Of a stretch of DNA of 64,000 bases, positions 11,601 through 25,900 are shown one piece after another. The notes under the pieces are model-generated. The model had not been told where the DNA came from and made no database searches. It saw nothing but the letters and a program-made list of their open reading frames with translations. Position 1 is the stretch's first letter; each line of letters begins with the position of its first letter. The position numbers and the translations under genes are program-made. This stretch comes from Scortum barcoo (lineage: Eukaryota; Chordata; Actinopteri; Centrarchiformes; Terapontidae), in assembly GCA_023238725.1 (NCBI GenBank), contig CM041531.1:24964143-25028142 (forward strand), in the 5' to 3' direction.

Positions 11601-14600
11601 TTATATGTGTAAAGTACATATTATTACACTGGTGAGTGGCAGTACCTTCTTGTTTTTAGTTTCTGCCAGTGGAGATTCCCTACTGTAACACTGACACTTT
11701 GTGAAGAGGTCTGAAAAATACGGGTGTGTAACTTCTGTCTTATGACATTCGCATCACTCATTTAAGAAGCTGACCAGATTATTTCAAATCATGTAAGGAA
11801 ATATTGATTTTGATTTAATCAGGAGGGAGGTGAGAGCTTTCTTTTAAGATGCTGACTATCCCACTTGCTTCAAATGAAAGTAAGTTTTTGTAGGAGTCAA
11901 GAAGAGAAAAGCGGCTCCTCTCAGCTGTTATGTATTCCCTGTTTAAAATGTATTCAACAAACAAATCATCCATACATTAAATTAGTGTGAGATAACACTA
12001 CAATGCACTCCTATAAGGGAGCAATTCTCCTTCAAAATAGTTATATTGAGTATAATAATGTTAGTTTAATTCTTAAGGGTCATTTGTAATAATTCATAGT
12101 GAATAGTGCCTGTGTAATTTGGAAAGGGAAACTCAATTACTCTGAGGACTTGATCCTCTATAAGTTGTACAGTTATAACAAGATTTACTTACTTACTTAC
12201 TTAAAAGAAAATACACTTCTGTCTAGGTTGTTTTTATATTGGGACAGTTTACATAAAAAATGCACATCATGGATTGGCCTGTAATATCTTGTTTGTATAT
12301 TGATTGTAGTTTTTATTTTTTTCCAGGCCATTCAGTGTAAATCTGTTCTTACTGCCTTTCACAGGCCTGCTACACGTACGACAGATACCTCACCTGAACT
12401 GTCTGGCAAGTAAACTCCCCGACCACAAGGACCTGGCCTTTAAGCTCAAGAGAAAACAGTTCAGCATTGAGGTAAGTTGTCATGGTTACTCAGTATACAC
12501 AACTTTTTTTCATAAACAAAACATACTGTTCAGCAGCTCTACTGTTTTAACAGTCAGTCTCTCATTTTTTTTTTTTTTTTTGCCCCAGTGTTATTCATTT
12601 AGTGTGTTTTTTATGACTTGTCATGTAACCATTAACCTCAAACAAGAGCCACATTTAGACAAAAAGTAATTATTTATTAAGAAAGCCATTACATTTGTTA
12701 CCATTCATCAAGTTAGCGGTCTTTCACGTTACCAAAGTCATTCCAGTTTGTGTTTACTTTTGCCTGTTATCGGGTGTCAAAATCAAAGGTGAAGCTATTG
12801 ATTAAACACTGTTGCTGCCACACTTACTCCAGTGTAATGTCAGGAGGCAACAGAGTGAGAAAGAATGATCTATATCCATGAATATGCAATGGAAAACATA
12901 CAGGTGACCGTTTAAGTTAGAGATATTTATATTTTTATTTACTAAAGGAGTATGAATGAGCCACCTGTCATGAAATTGATGCATTGTCCGCAGCCACAGA
13001 CAACAATGGGAAAACGGGAACGGCAACAAACGGGATTACGCCATCAAAAACATTTTAAGCCACAGTGGCTCTCAAGGGAGCAGGAGGTGCTACTTACTTT
13101 GTCTGGCAGGTTGTTGTTTATTCATTCCCCAGCTGGTAAGGCCTGTGACCTCTTGAGTAGATTGCAGTTTTACCTTTAACTGTGGCTTATAAGGTAATTT
13201 GAATGGCAGTGTGATTAGTGGTGTTTTTACGGTGAAAAGAAAATGGTGGTCCAACAGCTGCTTTGGACAGATGCAATAGCTCAGTTTTACAATTTGACTC
13301 TAACTCGTGACTATAAGACACTGCAGGACTAAAATGAGGCAAAGCTGTAGTCATGTAAACGCTGCTTGGACACAAAAGGACAGCGATAGGAGGTAAGGCA
13401 TTTGGCGTAAGCATATGACTGAACTGACTGAGAGAAGGAGGAGAGCACAAGAGGACTGGAGGCAGATTACAAACTCATAACATCCTAAAAGAGAAGATAA
13501 ACTAAAAGTTATTTGCTCACCGTCTGAGCTTATGTGAAAAGAGAGGAGACGCAGCTATTTTTCCTCTCAGCAAACTTTTCAGTGACTGGCATTACAATCC
13601 TTTAGCAGCTCATTCACCTCATTTGAGTGCATGGCCAGGGTGTCTAGTTTTTATTTTCCACAGATTGCAGAAGTTCCCCTCTTACTCGGATGTTGTCATG
13701 GGAATTGTGATGATAATTTTCAGCAGCCGGAGAGTCTCAGAAAAAGCCTTCTCCAAGTTGTTTTCGTGGATGGATGATCACTAAGACAGGGCCGTCTTCT
13801 TATTGAGAAGTGACACAGCGTGGTTAACTTAGTCTTCCGCTTCTTCTTGGTCCCCAGGGGCCAAAGTTTTTCTGCACAGTCACTGCAGAGATAGGAGAGG
13901 GTTTAAGAAACTGAGGAAATAAGTTTCCTACTAGTTCAGCACCATTTCCTTTTATCTAAAATAAAAGCACCTTTGACTCCAGTTGTATCAGTGGTAATTT
14001 TTTGCTGAATTTTATACAAACACATCCACCTCGGCATTAATGAAGAGAAGAGTTTTAATGCTATAGAAAGGTGGGGTACTTAAGTTGTATCCCTCACTGA
14101 TTGGTCTCATCCCATCTTGGCTGTGTGTGTAGGTCTTCCATGCACACTGCACTGTTCTCCCACATAGTTTTACTTCTGAAGTCCAGGTGTCTGGTGGCCT
14201 TGAAATGCATCTTCGTGTTTCCTCTGCAAGGGCTGAAACCTGTTTTGGAGATGCCAAGAAGATTAGATCTGCAAAAAAACCTCAGAATAGCTGGTGCGCA
14301 TATTAGTGCACAAAGTGGCCATTTAGATTGGTTTCCTTCAACAAAGTCTACCTGCTATGAACATTCCTACTCAATCCAGCAGAGCCATCAGATTTATGTT
14401 CACTCAACTTGTCCCCTAACTTTAGTGGCTCCGGTACACTTTTTGACACATTAGACAGGCCCAAGGCAGGTTTATCCTCATGTCCCCAGTGTCTCAGCCA
14501 GTTGTATTGCATTTTCTTCCCTATACATGCAGTCCCAGCTTCTCAGCGTAAATTATGCTAGGGGTCCCTTTGAAAGACTGTCTGAGCATTGTAGAGCCTC

Positions 14601-17600
14601 TCTGGATCCTTGAGTCGCCCTCACATATGGTTTCAAATATGCATCAGAAAATCCCAGGATTCAGACGGTCCATCGACTCGCCATGCCAATGTGGTGCCAA
14701 TCTCACATTTTCCAGAAAGTTTAATACAGATGATAATGTGATGGAGGTCATAACTGTTCTCCTCAAATTGATGGTTATGCTGGTCAAGACCCAGTTTGTA
14801 TCCATGTCAATTTGGATAATTTTTTTTTTTGGAGAACCAATCCATGTTAAACCCACAGTTATTTTCGTAGTGGGAAACAAGCCAGACTTTCAAATTTGTG
14901 GTAATCCACTTTGTTCATAGTGACAGCAGTTGCTCTCTTCTTTAAAAGACATACAAATGACTGCCAACTACGAGTAAATGATTACAATAGTACTTGGCAA
15001 ATGGCCATTCAAATAGCAGTGGGGCAACAGACAAGAAGCCCCACTTGGCATGAAATTTCTACCATCCACTTTCATTGCCAAAGGCTTTGGGGATGCATAT
15101 TTTCTCGGGGAACTTGACATTGCGATTGACATAGTGACCTCTTGAGCCAAGTGCAATCAAGAACACCAGAACTATTCTGTCCAGCCACTTAACTTACGAG
15201 ACAGACTAATGATAAATAACAGCAGCGGCTTTCCAGAATAGTATCAATTTCATTTCAAATTAGTCAGTACCACTAAACCCACAGTATTTTCTGCTTCCAG
15301 TAGGTGGGGCTTTCTCCTAAATGCCCTTTTGCCTATTAGTGTGCTAACGGCCTTTGCTCCGTCCTCTGAGACACAATGGAGTGAGGTCTGAAGGTGAAAA
15401 TACGCGAAAAATATTTTTCTTCAATCAGCGATGGTTAGAACTGTTTTGATTAGCATGACGGGTTTGAACCTGTGTGGAGTCTAGGCCATATACATAACAC
15501 AGGACTGAATGGCCTTTTTCATTTCTTCATTCATTTTGATTTATGATTTCTCATCCTCTTTCTCTTTCTCTTCCTGTCAGAGACGCATCCATTTTGCATG
15601 TGTCACATCATCACTCTCACTCAGAGCAATCAATCTGTCACTGAACTACCACTCTCGAGACAAATTAAGGGGCCCTCCTCTTAGCTCAGGCTCATGATTG
15701 GTCCTCATTACATTATCATTACCTTATCACACCCTCTGGTCCTTGGCTCTTAGTGAGTCCTATTGTCTCAGGCAGGAGGTGAGGGGGAGGAGAGGAATGC
15801 CCAACCCCCCTCTTCCCAAACCTTCTCCACATCCTACGGTCAACCCTCTTCTCATTTTCTGCCAGCCTTCACCATCTTTCTAACCCTTTCTCCTGCCTGC
15901 TCCCCCTCCTTTCTCTGACCCCCTGAATAGGCCACTCCAGTATAGATTTATAAGGTCCATAAAAGTCAAGGTGGTTATACTCAGTGGTCTTTTAATTAGG
16001 CCTCTGTATTAGGCAGTCCAGGGGGCCGAGGCCTAGAGCATCTCTGTAGCCCTGTGGGGCCTGGATACTGTGTCATATATCCCAGCAGCACATTGTAAAG
16101 ACCAAGCTTTGTCTGCCTTCCTTGTTTAAAGAACTTTATTGTTTTTTTTTTGTTGAATGGTAACCATACTTTCGGTATTACCTTCATGCACACAAAATTC
16201 TAAAATGGCTGTGATTGCTGACATAAGAGAGTATATAATACGAAATGTCAATCACAATCTTTGGCCATCACACATTGTTAGGTGGGAATTTCCCAGCAAC
16301 ATCATATCGTATCACCAGTCATGCATCAAATCAATCAAAACACAGATTAGTCATTGTAATTCGCTGTTACATTCTCATGCTGTCTTCTCTGGCACAGTGA
16401 TTGGCTGTCATTAATTTGTACATTACCTTTAGATCGAGATGTCACAAAGGTATGAGTGCATGTCGGCGCTGCGTACCTCAGCACAGAGTCATTTCTTCAT
16501 GAGAGCATACATCTGTTTAAGTTTGCATGCACGGCTACCGTTGTGCTCCGTCTACGTGGCTCATCGTATACTGTGTTTGACCTGTTGGTCAACTACCTCG
16601 GTGGGCCACTGATTGACACATGAGATGGTGATTGGTGTCTAAGCCCAGTGTCTGAAGTGTGACAGCCCACACCAGCCCTGCTAATCACCTCATTTACTCA
16701 AGCTACAGGACTCCTCTGCCTGGGGCCACATAATACAACATTCTCTCACTGAATTTTTCACTGCCGTGCTCGCAGTCGTCTTCTTCCACACATCCATCGT
16801 GGTAGCAATAGACAACCCCTCCCGCTGCTTTGCACTTCTTTCAACTTTTGACTCCGTTTCCATATGTTAAATGCGGCGAAATCCAGCCTCACTCTGTGTA
16901 TCATCTATCTAGATTAATTTGTGATGCGGTGGTGGCTAATGACAGGTGATTGACAGCGCTAGCTCCTCTCTGGTTGGGTCAGGCAGCTACATGTCACACC
17001 GACTGTGCATGGAGTCACGCTGGTAACTAATTTCTTAACTGCTGTTTGACTCATGCTTCTATCACCTAGCACCTCAGGAACGCGGAAATCTATTTGTTTG
17101 CCAGCGCACAGAGTACAGCTTTTGTCAATAAAGACATTCTCTCGCATTCGGTTATTTGTAATAATTGATTTTTCTTAATTTGACAGTTTTCTGTACATTC
17201 ACTGCCGATCCCACACTCGGCACCATCACCAAGGTTCTGTTGGTTCCGTGATAAGGTTACCACGGTAACATTTGACGTTTACGAGAGTTCAAGCTGCGGT
17301 TGATGAGCAGTTATTAGCCATGGCGCCTGAAGCCAGAATTAACCCATGGCCCTGTCTGAGCAGGTAGGGGAGTGTTAGGTGTTTAGACAAGATTAACACA
17401 TACTCATAGACACATACACAAACATTGCTTACTCCCACACATGAAGATATTGACATTCACGCGGCAACACAAGCACATACTTATTGAGAAATGCATGCAT
17501 GCACATATGTGACGCGCGATGCATGTGAGAATCTTCTCACTTACTCATATTAAGCCGACACAAGCTTCTGTCACTACTTTCACCAGGAGAGATGTTTTGA

Positions 17601-19934
17601 GGACGATGCGCTGAAGAATGCAGATAGGACGCAATTACATTCTCCTTACCTCTGTTTGACCCTTTAAACTGACAGGCAATGTGCCTGTGGGGTACTGGGG
17701 TGCCAGAGGCAGGTCACGGGGTCAAATACAGTATAAGACGGGGATTTGTGTCAAATTAGTCTTCTCTCAGAGAGGCAATTTGGAGGTGTCTGTTGCACTG
17801 ATGAGCTCTCTCACTCGATGGCTGTCGAGTCTGCACACATGTTGGCTTCAAGGAAAACTTTGTAGTCTTGAGAACTTTCTGTTTTATTTTAATGTTTTAA
17901 AGTCCTCATTGGGGAGAGTCACCTAAAAAAAAATAATAGCAAAGAGGATGGTTGCACATAAACCCAAAATCTTGCTCTTCCCTTATGCCACACTGATTTA
18001 GTTATTGAGTTATTATAATTCACAGTTTCTGACTTAAAATTAAAGGTCACACCAACATCCAAATCAGAATTAAAAACTTTGAAAAGATTTTACAAGACTG
18101 ACATCACCCTGAATACAGTTGCATTTAAAATGCCTTTTGCCCTGCAAGAAAGTGCAGCCCCCTCTTCCAGCTACCTCTCAATAGCTTAATAGATCCTAAC
18201 GCAGAAAACGTCTGTCAGTAATATTTAACCTAACTCAACTTTTGCTGGAACGCAGTGTGATACCACTCATCAAGGCGCTGCGGAGGACTGTCAGATACAT
18301 GAGCACACATTCTTGGTGGTCACTTTGTAACGAGAACGCTTCATTTCCGCTGTTTACCTTACATTAGCAGCGATGAAAGACAGAATAGTTGACACATTAA
18401 TATTGCCAATATCGGTTAAGTTACCTGTCTGAGGGTATAAGGAACTGTGATGTAGTGTTTTGACATCTGTTAGGCCTTGAAACTCGTTGATCTTTCACTC
18501 AAACTGTAGTTCCCGGATTGTATTTCATCATCTCAGCAGTACCTGAAACCGTTCATCCCCACAAGGCCAGTGGGCTGATTTAACACAGGTTTGTTTGTTT
18601 CTTTGTTTTGTTTTGTTTTTTAAATCTGAATGGCCACAAACAAGTACCAAAAAAGCAAACAAACAAATGTCATGTCAGCCAAGGTGCAGCATTAAAGGTT
18701 ATTAAACACTAATTTAATAGATATAGTGGTACATTGATTATGCACTGTATTTTTGCCCTCACACGACCAACCCTGCAACCATCCAAACGTCTCGAGTCAT
18801 CTAATGACCTTCCGTCTCACATGACATGAACTTCGCATCAGCCAGCTGAGTACATTTTTAAGCTGAGTGGAGGGGAAGCAAAGAGGGAGCAGAAAAAGGG
18901 CATGCAGATGATGATGGTGCTGAGTAGAAGATGACTTAAGGAGGAGAGGAAGCCAAACTGAAAGAGTCCGAGGGAGGTGTGTAGAGTAGGTTAATGTTTC
19001 TTGGCATGTCCTCAAAACGTCTTTAAGACAACGCCTGTGTCTGCCCCCTGTTGAAGCCTGTGGGTGCCGAGGGAAGGGTGTTAATGGACCTATGTGAGGA
19101 GCAGAGCGAAGGCTCTGAGAGGAGGGGGGAGGCATAAGCGGAGAGGAGCAGTTAAGTGATTCTCAGGTCAGGTCTAATTAAAATGAGGGCTTTTCCTCAG
19201 AGGCACCAAACCGTCTTATTGAGAGAGAAATAAAAAAGGAGGAAAAGAAAGAATCGTAGAATGCAGAATGAGTTAGACAGAGACCCAGTCCTCAGGGCTT
19301 GTTTGTGTATTTGTTTATATGTTTGTTTGTATCCCATGCCTGGTCGTATATTTGCTTCCCCATGTCTCAAATAATGCTTGGTACTAAAGATCACAGAACA
19401 GCCAATGTTGAAAAGAACTCATATGGAGGCAGAACTGAACTGGGTCATTTAATATTTGCTTCCATTGGCGGATTACAATGAGTATTTGGAGAGTGAGAGT
19501 AAACTAAATACAAACAATAGTCTTACTGGATGTCCTGAACCTATTAGTAGCATGTAAAAAAAAAAAATCTTAAGTCCTCCATACATCTTCCTGCGATACG
19601 CCTTGGGAATCACAATCAGATGGGAGTGGACCCTTGGAATAATATTCCAATTGAATAATTTATACTTCCTCCCTTGGTGCACACCAGCCTCTGTCGCATT
19701 TTGGAATGAGGTGTGTTTATGGTTTTGTGTGTGTATGAGAAAGAGAGCGAGAGAGCCCGTCGCAGGCCAGTCAGTGGCACGCGATCGGACCCCTCAGCCG
19801 AACAATATTCACAACATACATCAGATTTGCATCTATTATTTAACAGGGATTTTATCTATTCTGCAAATGTGCATTTGTGTGTTGAAGAGGCCCAGCTTGT
19901 AAGGTCTCATGCTGTGTGTGTGGTCTGCTGAGTC

Positions 19935-19971
<37 letters not shown>

Positions 19972-22900
19972 CTTTGTTGACATCTTAGATACTGATCTTT
20001 GTTAATTCTGTTGATTGAGAAAGCCAAACCTACTTCAGTAATGCCAGATCTCTCAAATTTTATGAGTTAATTTTAATTGCCGGAAGTGAAAATTTGGCCT
20101 CCTGCGTTGGCATAGGTGATCTGATGTGTCCAGGCATGGAGGATGTGCTTGTCCTGGCAGGGGCCAAGGTTCAGAAATCATTAAGGACACTGGCTAAAAC
20201 AGTCCCCAACGAGTTTAGGAACGCCTAGGGAGAAAAAAGTAGTTGTGGCTGTGTTGGCTGTAGCTGGGTCAAAGCTCAGCAAGAGAATATCTGGGACTTT
20301 GCCAAATGTGCTGCCCTCTATACTATATCAACACAATGCCGAAACGCTTCTCGCAAACAGGCGATATTAAAGGAAAACAAAACAGGGCATATGTGCTCCT
20401 CCTGCCAGACTGAGTAAGAGTGCGGTCTGCCTGAACTTGCCCTGGAAGTGAAGCTGTTTCATCGGTGAGCAGTGAACCCTTAACATAGTCCATGCACCAC
20501 TCAGCCCCCATCAGACCAGACCGGCCACATTGGACTCAGACCCGATTAAAGTAGCCCAAGTTGTCTTCAGCCCCCGTTAGAGAGAGAGAGGGAAAGAGGC
20601 TGTAACTTACATGCCACCCTACATCCATGGGGTCTTGTGGTACTATAGGGTATGCGTAAGTGTGTTCAGAAAGGGCTCGCCATTAGCATAATGGTAGTGA
20701 CTGGGGAACCATAGGCCCCCTGGTGCTTCTGAACTGGGTCTTCACTGTATCCTTGGCTTCTGAATCCTTTTTATTGTTATCTCCTAGGCTTTAGAAAGTG
20801 GTGTCTAATTTTGCCTCAGGTCCGTACACTTTCATGTTTCAGTCTTAAAAACTGTTTACATAAAGTGGTAAACGCGTTCACTGTGCAAAGCCGTTACTAA
20901 TTTTTCTCACATTTAAGCATAAGTAATTATTTTCTTCTCATCTTTGGTTGTGAAAACCTTAATTTTGGTACTTAGTTTTTAATAGAAACTAATGAACATA
21001 TCTGGCAACAAATATACACATATCTGTCGAGCGTTTCATAGTTTAATCAAATACATTCAAATGCAAATTTGACTAAACAAAATAGAACATCTGCATTAGC
21101 AACCGTGCATATGTTTTTAAACGTGTATGTTTTTGAAGGTCCCAACACTCAGTGCTCAGCACTTCAACAATGTTCATTCTAAAGTTTCACTGAAAAAAAC
21201 ATTGAGGCTTGACTAAATAGTGATGAAAGGCGGAGGTTGTCCTTCCTGTTTTGACCAGGTTTAATTCCAAACTAGCCAAAATGAAACGGTCCCTTCACTG
21301 CTGTTGGCCCACAGAGAAAGTTAAAATTGCCGTCACGGGCACAAACAGCTCCGTGGTCGGAGTGGTTCAAAGGTGGAATGTTGATCCGGAGCAGGAGCAT
21401 CAAACTCAGGAAGGCTCTCTGCTTGGGTCCTAAAAATAACTTTCCCACACTCTCACCGCTCAGTGTCCTGGGGGGTCAGGAGGAAGAGTGTGTGTATGTA
21501 TTTCTCTGTGTTTGCTCAGTGTTTATGTATGTTGTGCTGCTTGTAATGTGGAGAAATTAGAAAACACAAATTGTCAAAAGGGATGCTATCATCAGATTGT
21601 TTTACTGTAATGGTTACGTGTCTCCTTTTTTTAAATAGCTTAGCAGACAACAAATTTGTGCATTTAGTAAAGAGTGTAGCTGAATATACTGCATTTAGAC
21701 TCTAGATAAAATGATCATTTTATTCAGTGCAAGCAATTGAAATCATAAACCTTTGTCACCAGCAACACAACCTGCAGTGTTGAACTGGCTCTGTTGACAT
21801 ATAGTAGGATCACAGAAAGAGGTAGAGGCAGCACAGCATGGGCTCCTTAACAGTACTGCTGTATAGAAGTACTTAGTCATGTCTGCTAAGGTTGACAATC
21901 AAATGTCAAAATTAAAAAAAAACTTTTGTCCATTCTCACTGCAAATGAGATTAACATCTTCTCATCCGCGCAAAGATACATTCTTAATGTAAGGAGTCAA
22001 TCATTTCTCAACTCCTCACAACAGAATATGTTTGCTTGCTTCATTCATTTGCTTTCATTACAAAAAGGCGTAGAAATGCCAGATCTGTTGGACACTGGGC
22101 TTTTTTCTAAATGCCTTCTCTGTCAGCAGTCCCTCAATGAGTCCTTGCTTGACGAAAACAAATTGGGCGTCTCGATCCTCTTTCTTTCTCTTTATCTCTA
22201 AGCACACAATAAAGACATTTGTTTCAGCTAATCATGGGAGCTACTTAACCCCTGCTACTGTGAATATGGTTGTCTTTAAAAAGGATTCACCCAACAGTCA
22301 ACACAGAGTTGTTTAAAGTGGTGTTGGCCATTGAGAGAAGTTGGCCGGCCACTGAATGTGGCAGTGCTCATGAATTTTATGAGGGCAAGTGTCGCTGTCC
22401 TTCAGAGTTCACAGGTGGCTACTGAAAGGCCCGGCCAGATGATGGAGGACAGTTAGGACACATATAGAGCCCTGAATAGACTTTAATTACACTCAGCAGA
22501 TGAGTCAGAGGGCCATTCGAAGGACAAGCCTGCACTCCAATAGGCAAGTTAGAGGGCAAGGTGATGGCGCCTTATCGAAAAAGTTTGCAACCACGTCCAC
22601 AAATCAGGGTGCCTGTGTGCCTCAGTGGACTTGTGTTTATGCAGCAAAAATGGAACAATTTTCTTTGTGCGTTCGTCAGTGTGTGTGTGCGCTACCTAAC
22701 ACACATATGTGAGTGTGCGAAGGTGGGGGAGGCACTGGGTGGGAGAATACTCCAGTGTGTGGCTTAACCAAACTTTCCTTTTGTCCCCAACAATGATGAG
22801 TGATGATGAGTGACAGGGGTGTTAGGAGTGGGATCTGGGGAACAGAATGCGCCTAAGCAGTGTTCTCCCAAACTCACACAAAAGGCAGCTAAAGGTCAAA

Positions 22901-25900
22901 TCAGAGGCAAGCTTCTTATCCACCGGCATATAATATTGCGCCATGTTGTGCGTCACATAATTAGCTAAAACATTTCGTGTCTCTCCGCCGTGCTCGGGCT
23001 GACGCGCTGGCGTTATTATTTATGCAGTGTCACTGCCGTCCTGTACATCGTTTTTGAAAAGCACTTTTCAGTCCTTTTGAACTATACAAATTATCTGATT
23101 ATTAAAAGCACTTCTGCCTGGAGTATTATCACATTTAGACCCTGAAAAACCTGTTTCTATTTCTTTGGCCTCAGTTTCAACTTTTACCACAGCAAGAGCT
23201 GCTTTGAGATGCTCCCTCTCCCTTTGTCTTACTTTTTTCACCACTTCATTTTTATTAACCCAAACTGCATCTTAGTAATATCTCTGGAGCAAGTAAGGAA
23301 ACATGCACAGACCTTTTGTTAAGCAAAATCCATACATTCTGCTTACAGAGCCCAACTACACACACAGAAACCCCTGATTTACCCCCCCTCCCCAACACAC
23401 ATTATGGCCCACCACTAGCAAGGATGAGGAGGACTTGCGTGCAAGTGTTTCCCAGGAGGCAGTTGTAGACTGAGGGTTCTGAGGCCCGGGGATGGCTCTA
23501 GATGGCGGTTAGCGAGGAACCAGTTTTTTTTTTTTTTTTTCCTGCCTGCCTCTCCTCCTACCCCTCCCCCTTTCTGAGCTCAGGCAGTGATCGTAATGGG
23601 GGGTGACAGCTCACCTCTCCCTAGCGTGCCTACGGTCCTTGGAGCGTTAGAGACCCCCCCGCATAACCACCACCACCACCCCCAAGTCCCGGAAGGCCAT
23701 AAAGGTTACTCCATATGTTAGTCTGAGGATTCTTATGAATCTTTTTCTTTTTTTTTTTTTAATTTACCTGAGACAAGTACATTTTCTGTCAAGTCTGGAA
23801 AGATTTATATGGATCAGATGAAATCAGATATATTCAACTTGATCCCCTCATTATAAATATATTTGCCTAGTGTGCAGTCCCTTTCATTGTTTTATTTATT
23901 TATTTTTTGCTCTGTCATCCTCTCCCTCTCGTTCTTCTATGTGAGTTGCGACTCAGTGGTGTGAAAAGATCCAGGGCCTGGAGTTTCACATCTATTAAAG
24001 GCTTCATGTTTGGAGAGGAAAGTGATCTGATGGCCTGATGTTGTACGCTCACTTACACCGACTGTTTGTATGGGGACGTCATGTACGCTTGCTTCATCAC
24101 ACACTGTGAATGTGTGTGTGTGCATGTGTGTGTGCATATGCATGTGTGTGTATTTGTGTGCCTGCATTAAGCATGCATTTAATCCTGCTTTCATAACATT
24201 GTTTCATTACTTTATTTTCCTTTATTTGAGAAACTGTGAGACAAAAATACACTTCAGCTTAATTGTTAAAGTTAAAAAAGTTTGAGGAAACTTAGTTCAC
24301 ATAAGGTGCGATGGGAATATTTTATCTCTCTCTTGCAGATATCAAAGTTTTCACTTATTGGGTGGCTTCATTTACTCACATCAAAAGAAGAAACCCGCTC
24401 ACCTCAACAAGAGAAAAGATCCCAACGAATGTCCCTCTGCAGCTAAGTCTCATAGGACATGAAAGTTAACAGCCTCCTTTGATGCACATCCTTAAAAACA
24501 CTCTGACATTCAGCAGTCGTCGTTTGTGCTTTCTGCATCGACAGAAGTCTTGCAAGGAGACATGAGATGTAATGCACAACAATTATAATTAAATCATCAG
24601 AGTGGATTTCTTGCAGCTCTCACATCTTGGTGTTTGTGTGCGTTTTTGAATCATTGCAAGAGTGTTAATGCTTCCGCGAGTCATGGATAACCAGCTACTG
24701 AAATTGTATAATGAGTGGTGTGTGTATTTAGAGGAGGGTTTGCGTGCTTAGGTGGCCGAGGAATAGCGCACAAAAGCATGTGTAGTGGTGAATATTAGAG
24801 TAGGCAGAGCGTTAGCAGGGTCACTCTGTGTACAGAAAGAAGTGCTTTCCCATCTCAAACTCACTTGCTCTCCCTCTTTCTGCCTCCCTCTCACTCGATT
24901 TCTTTTGTCAGAAGGCTCCCTCCCTCTACTCCTCTTTTTTTAATCATTTTGAGCTTTTTAAGAGCGCTGCCCTCTCCACATTCAGAGCCTCTATTCCAAC
25001 CTAACAGCCTCCACATTCACCCCTTTCACCTCATTTGCCACAAGACACAAAGTCAGCTTGGCATCTTATAAGGTGGTGCCTGTTTTAAGATGTTGTAATC
25101 ATGGTGAACATTCAAGATAAACTCAATTGCTGAACCTCATTTGCCCCCCACACCCCTCAAAAAATCTCATTTGGACGGTCAGGCACAAGTGCACAGACAC
25201 AGCGGCACTGCTGTGGGAATCAATCTGCAAGGTTAGAATATGCGAGATAAGTGCCAAAGGGGGTGTGTTTCAGCTTCCCGGCATCCTTTCCAAACACCCT
25301 GCAGGCCAAAGTGGAATCCCAGCCACGCCCCGCATATCACCCCATGTGATGTTTGGGGATGCATTCAGCACCTTCTCTGGACACGCAACATTTTTTGGAG
25401 TGTTTTTTTTTTTTTAACCACTTGAGCTGTCTATCTTTTCTCAGTGCGGTGTACAAAGTGCATCACCACTTCTGGCCTTAATGGCAGCCCACATATCAGA
25501 GAGGAGGCACTGGCCTGCTGTAATCTGACTTCTCTTAATTACAGGCAGTATCCAGTAATAGGCTGCTTCCATAGATATCAGCCATTAGAGCAGTGTCTCT
25601 GACGGGAGGGGCCTGATTGGCTACGAGGTGGGTGATAAAGAAGTCATGCCTCATTTACCTCCAATTTTTTGTTCACACATCCCTGTATTAAAGTCAAGCG
25701 TGAAGATGGCAAAGGACTGTGTTAAACTGATTTATGTGCTCTCCTATGTGGTGGTAGCTAATCTGCTCCTCCTGATTGCATTGTCAGCAATCAGTGCGGC
25801 TCTACAAGTAAATGATTTCTCTGGATGGAAGTTGTTTCAGCAAAGTTTCAACGTTTTTCTTTTTTTTTTTTTTTCATTAAATGGTCCTTTTTCTGGACTC

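Noticed and set aside
14555..14920. 121-residue plus-strand ORF and overlapping minus ORF
   Set aside because: No family recognised and no transposon motifs; looks like chance open frame in ordinary intron.
18590..18665. GTTTGTTT and AAACAAAC stretches resembling inverted ends of a small transposon
   Set aside because: Low-complexity FOX-like runs without target-site duplication or defined termini.
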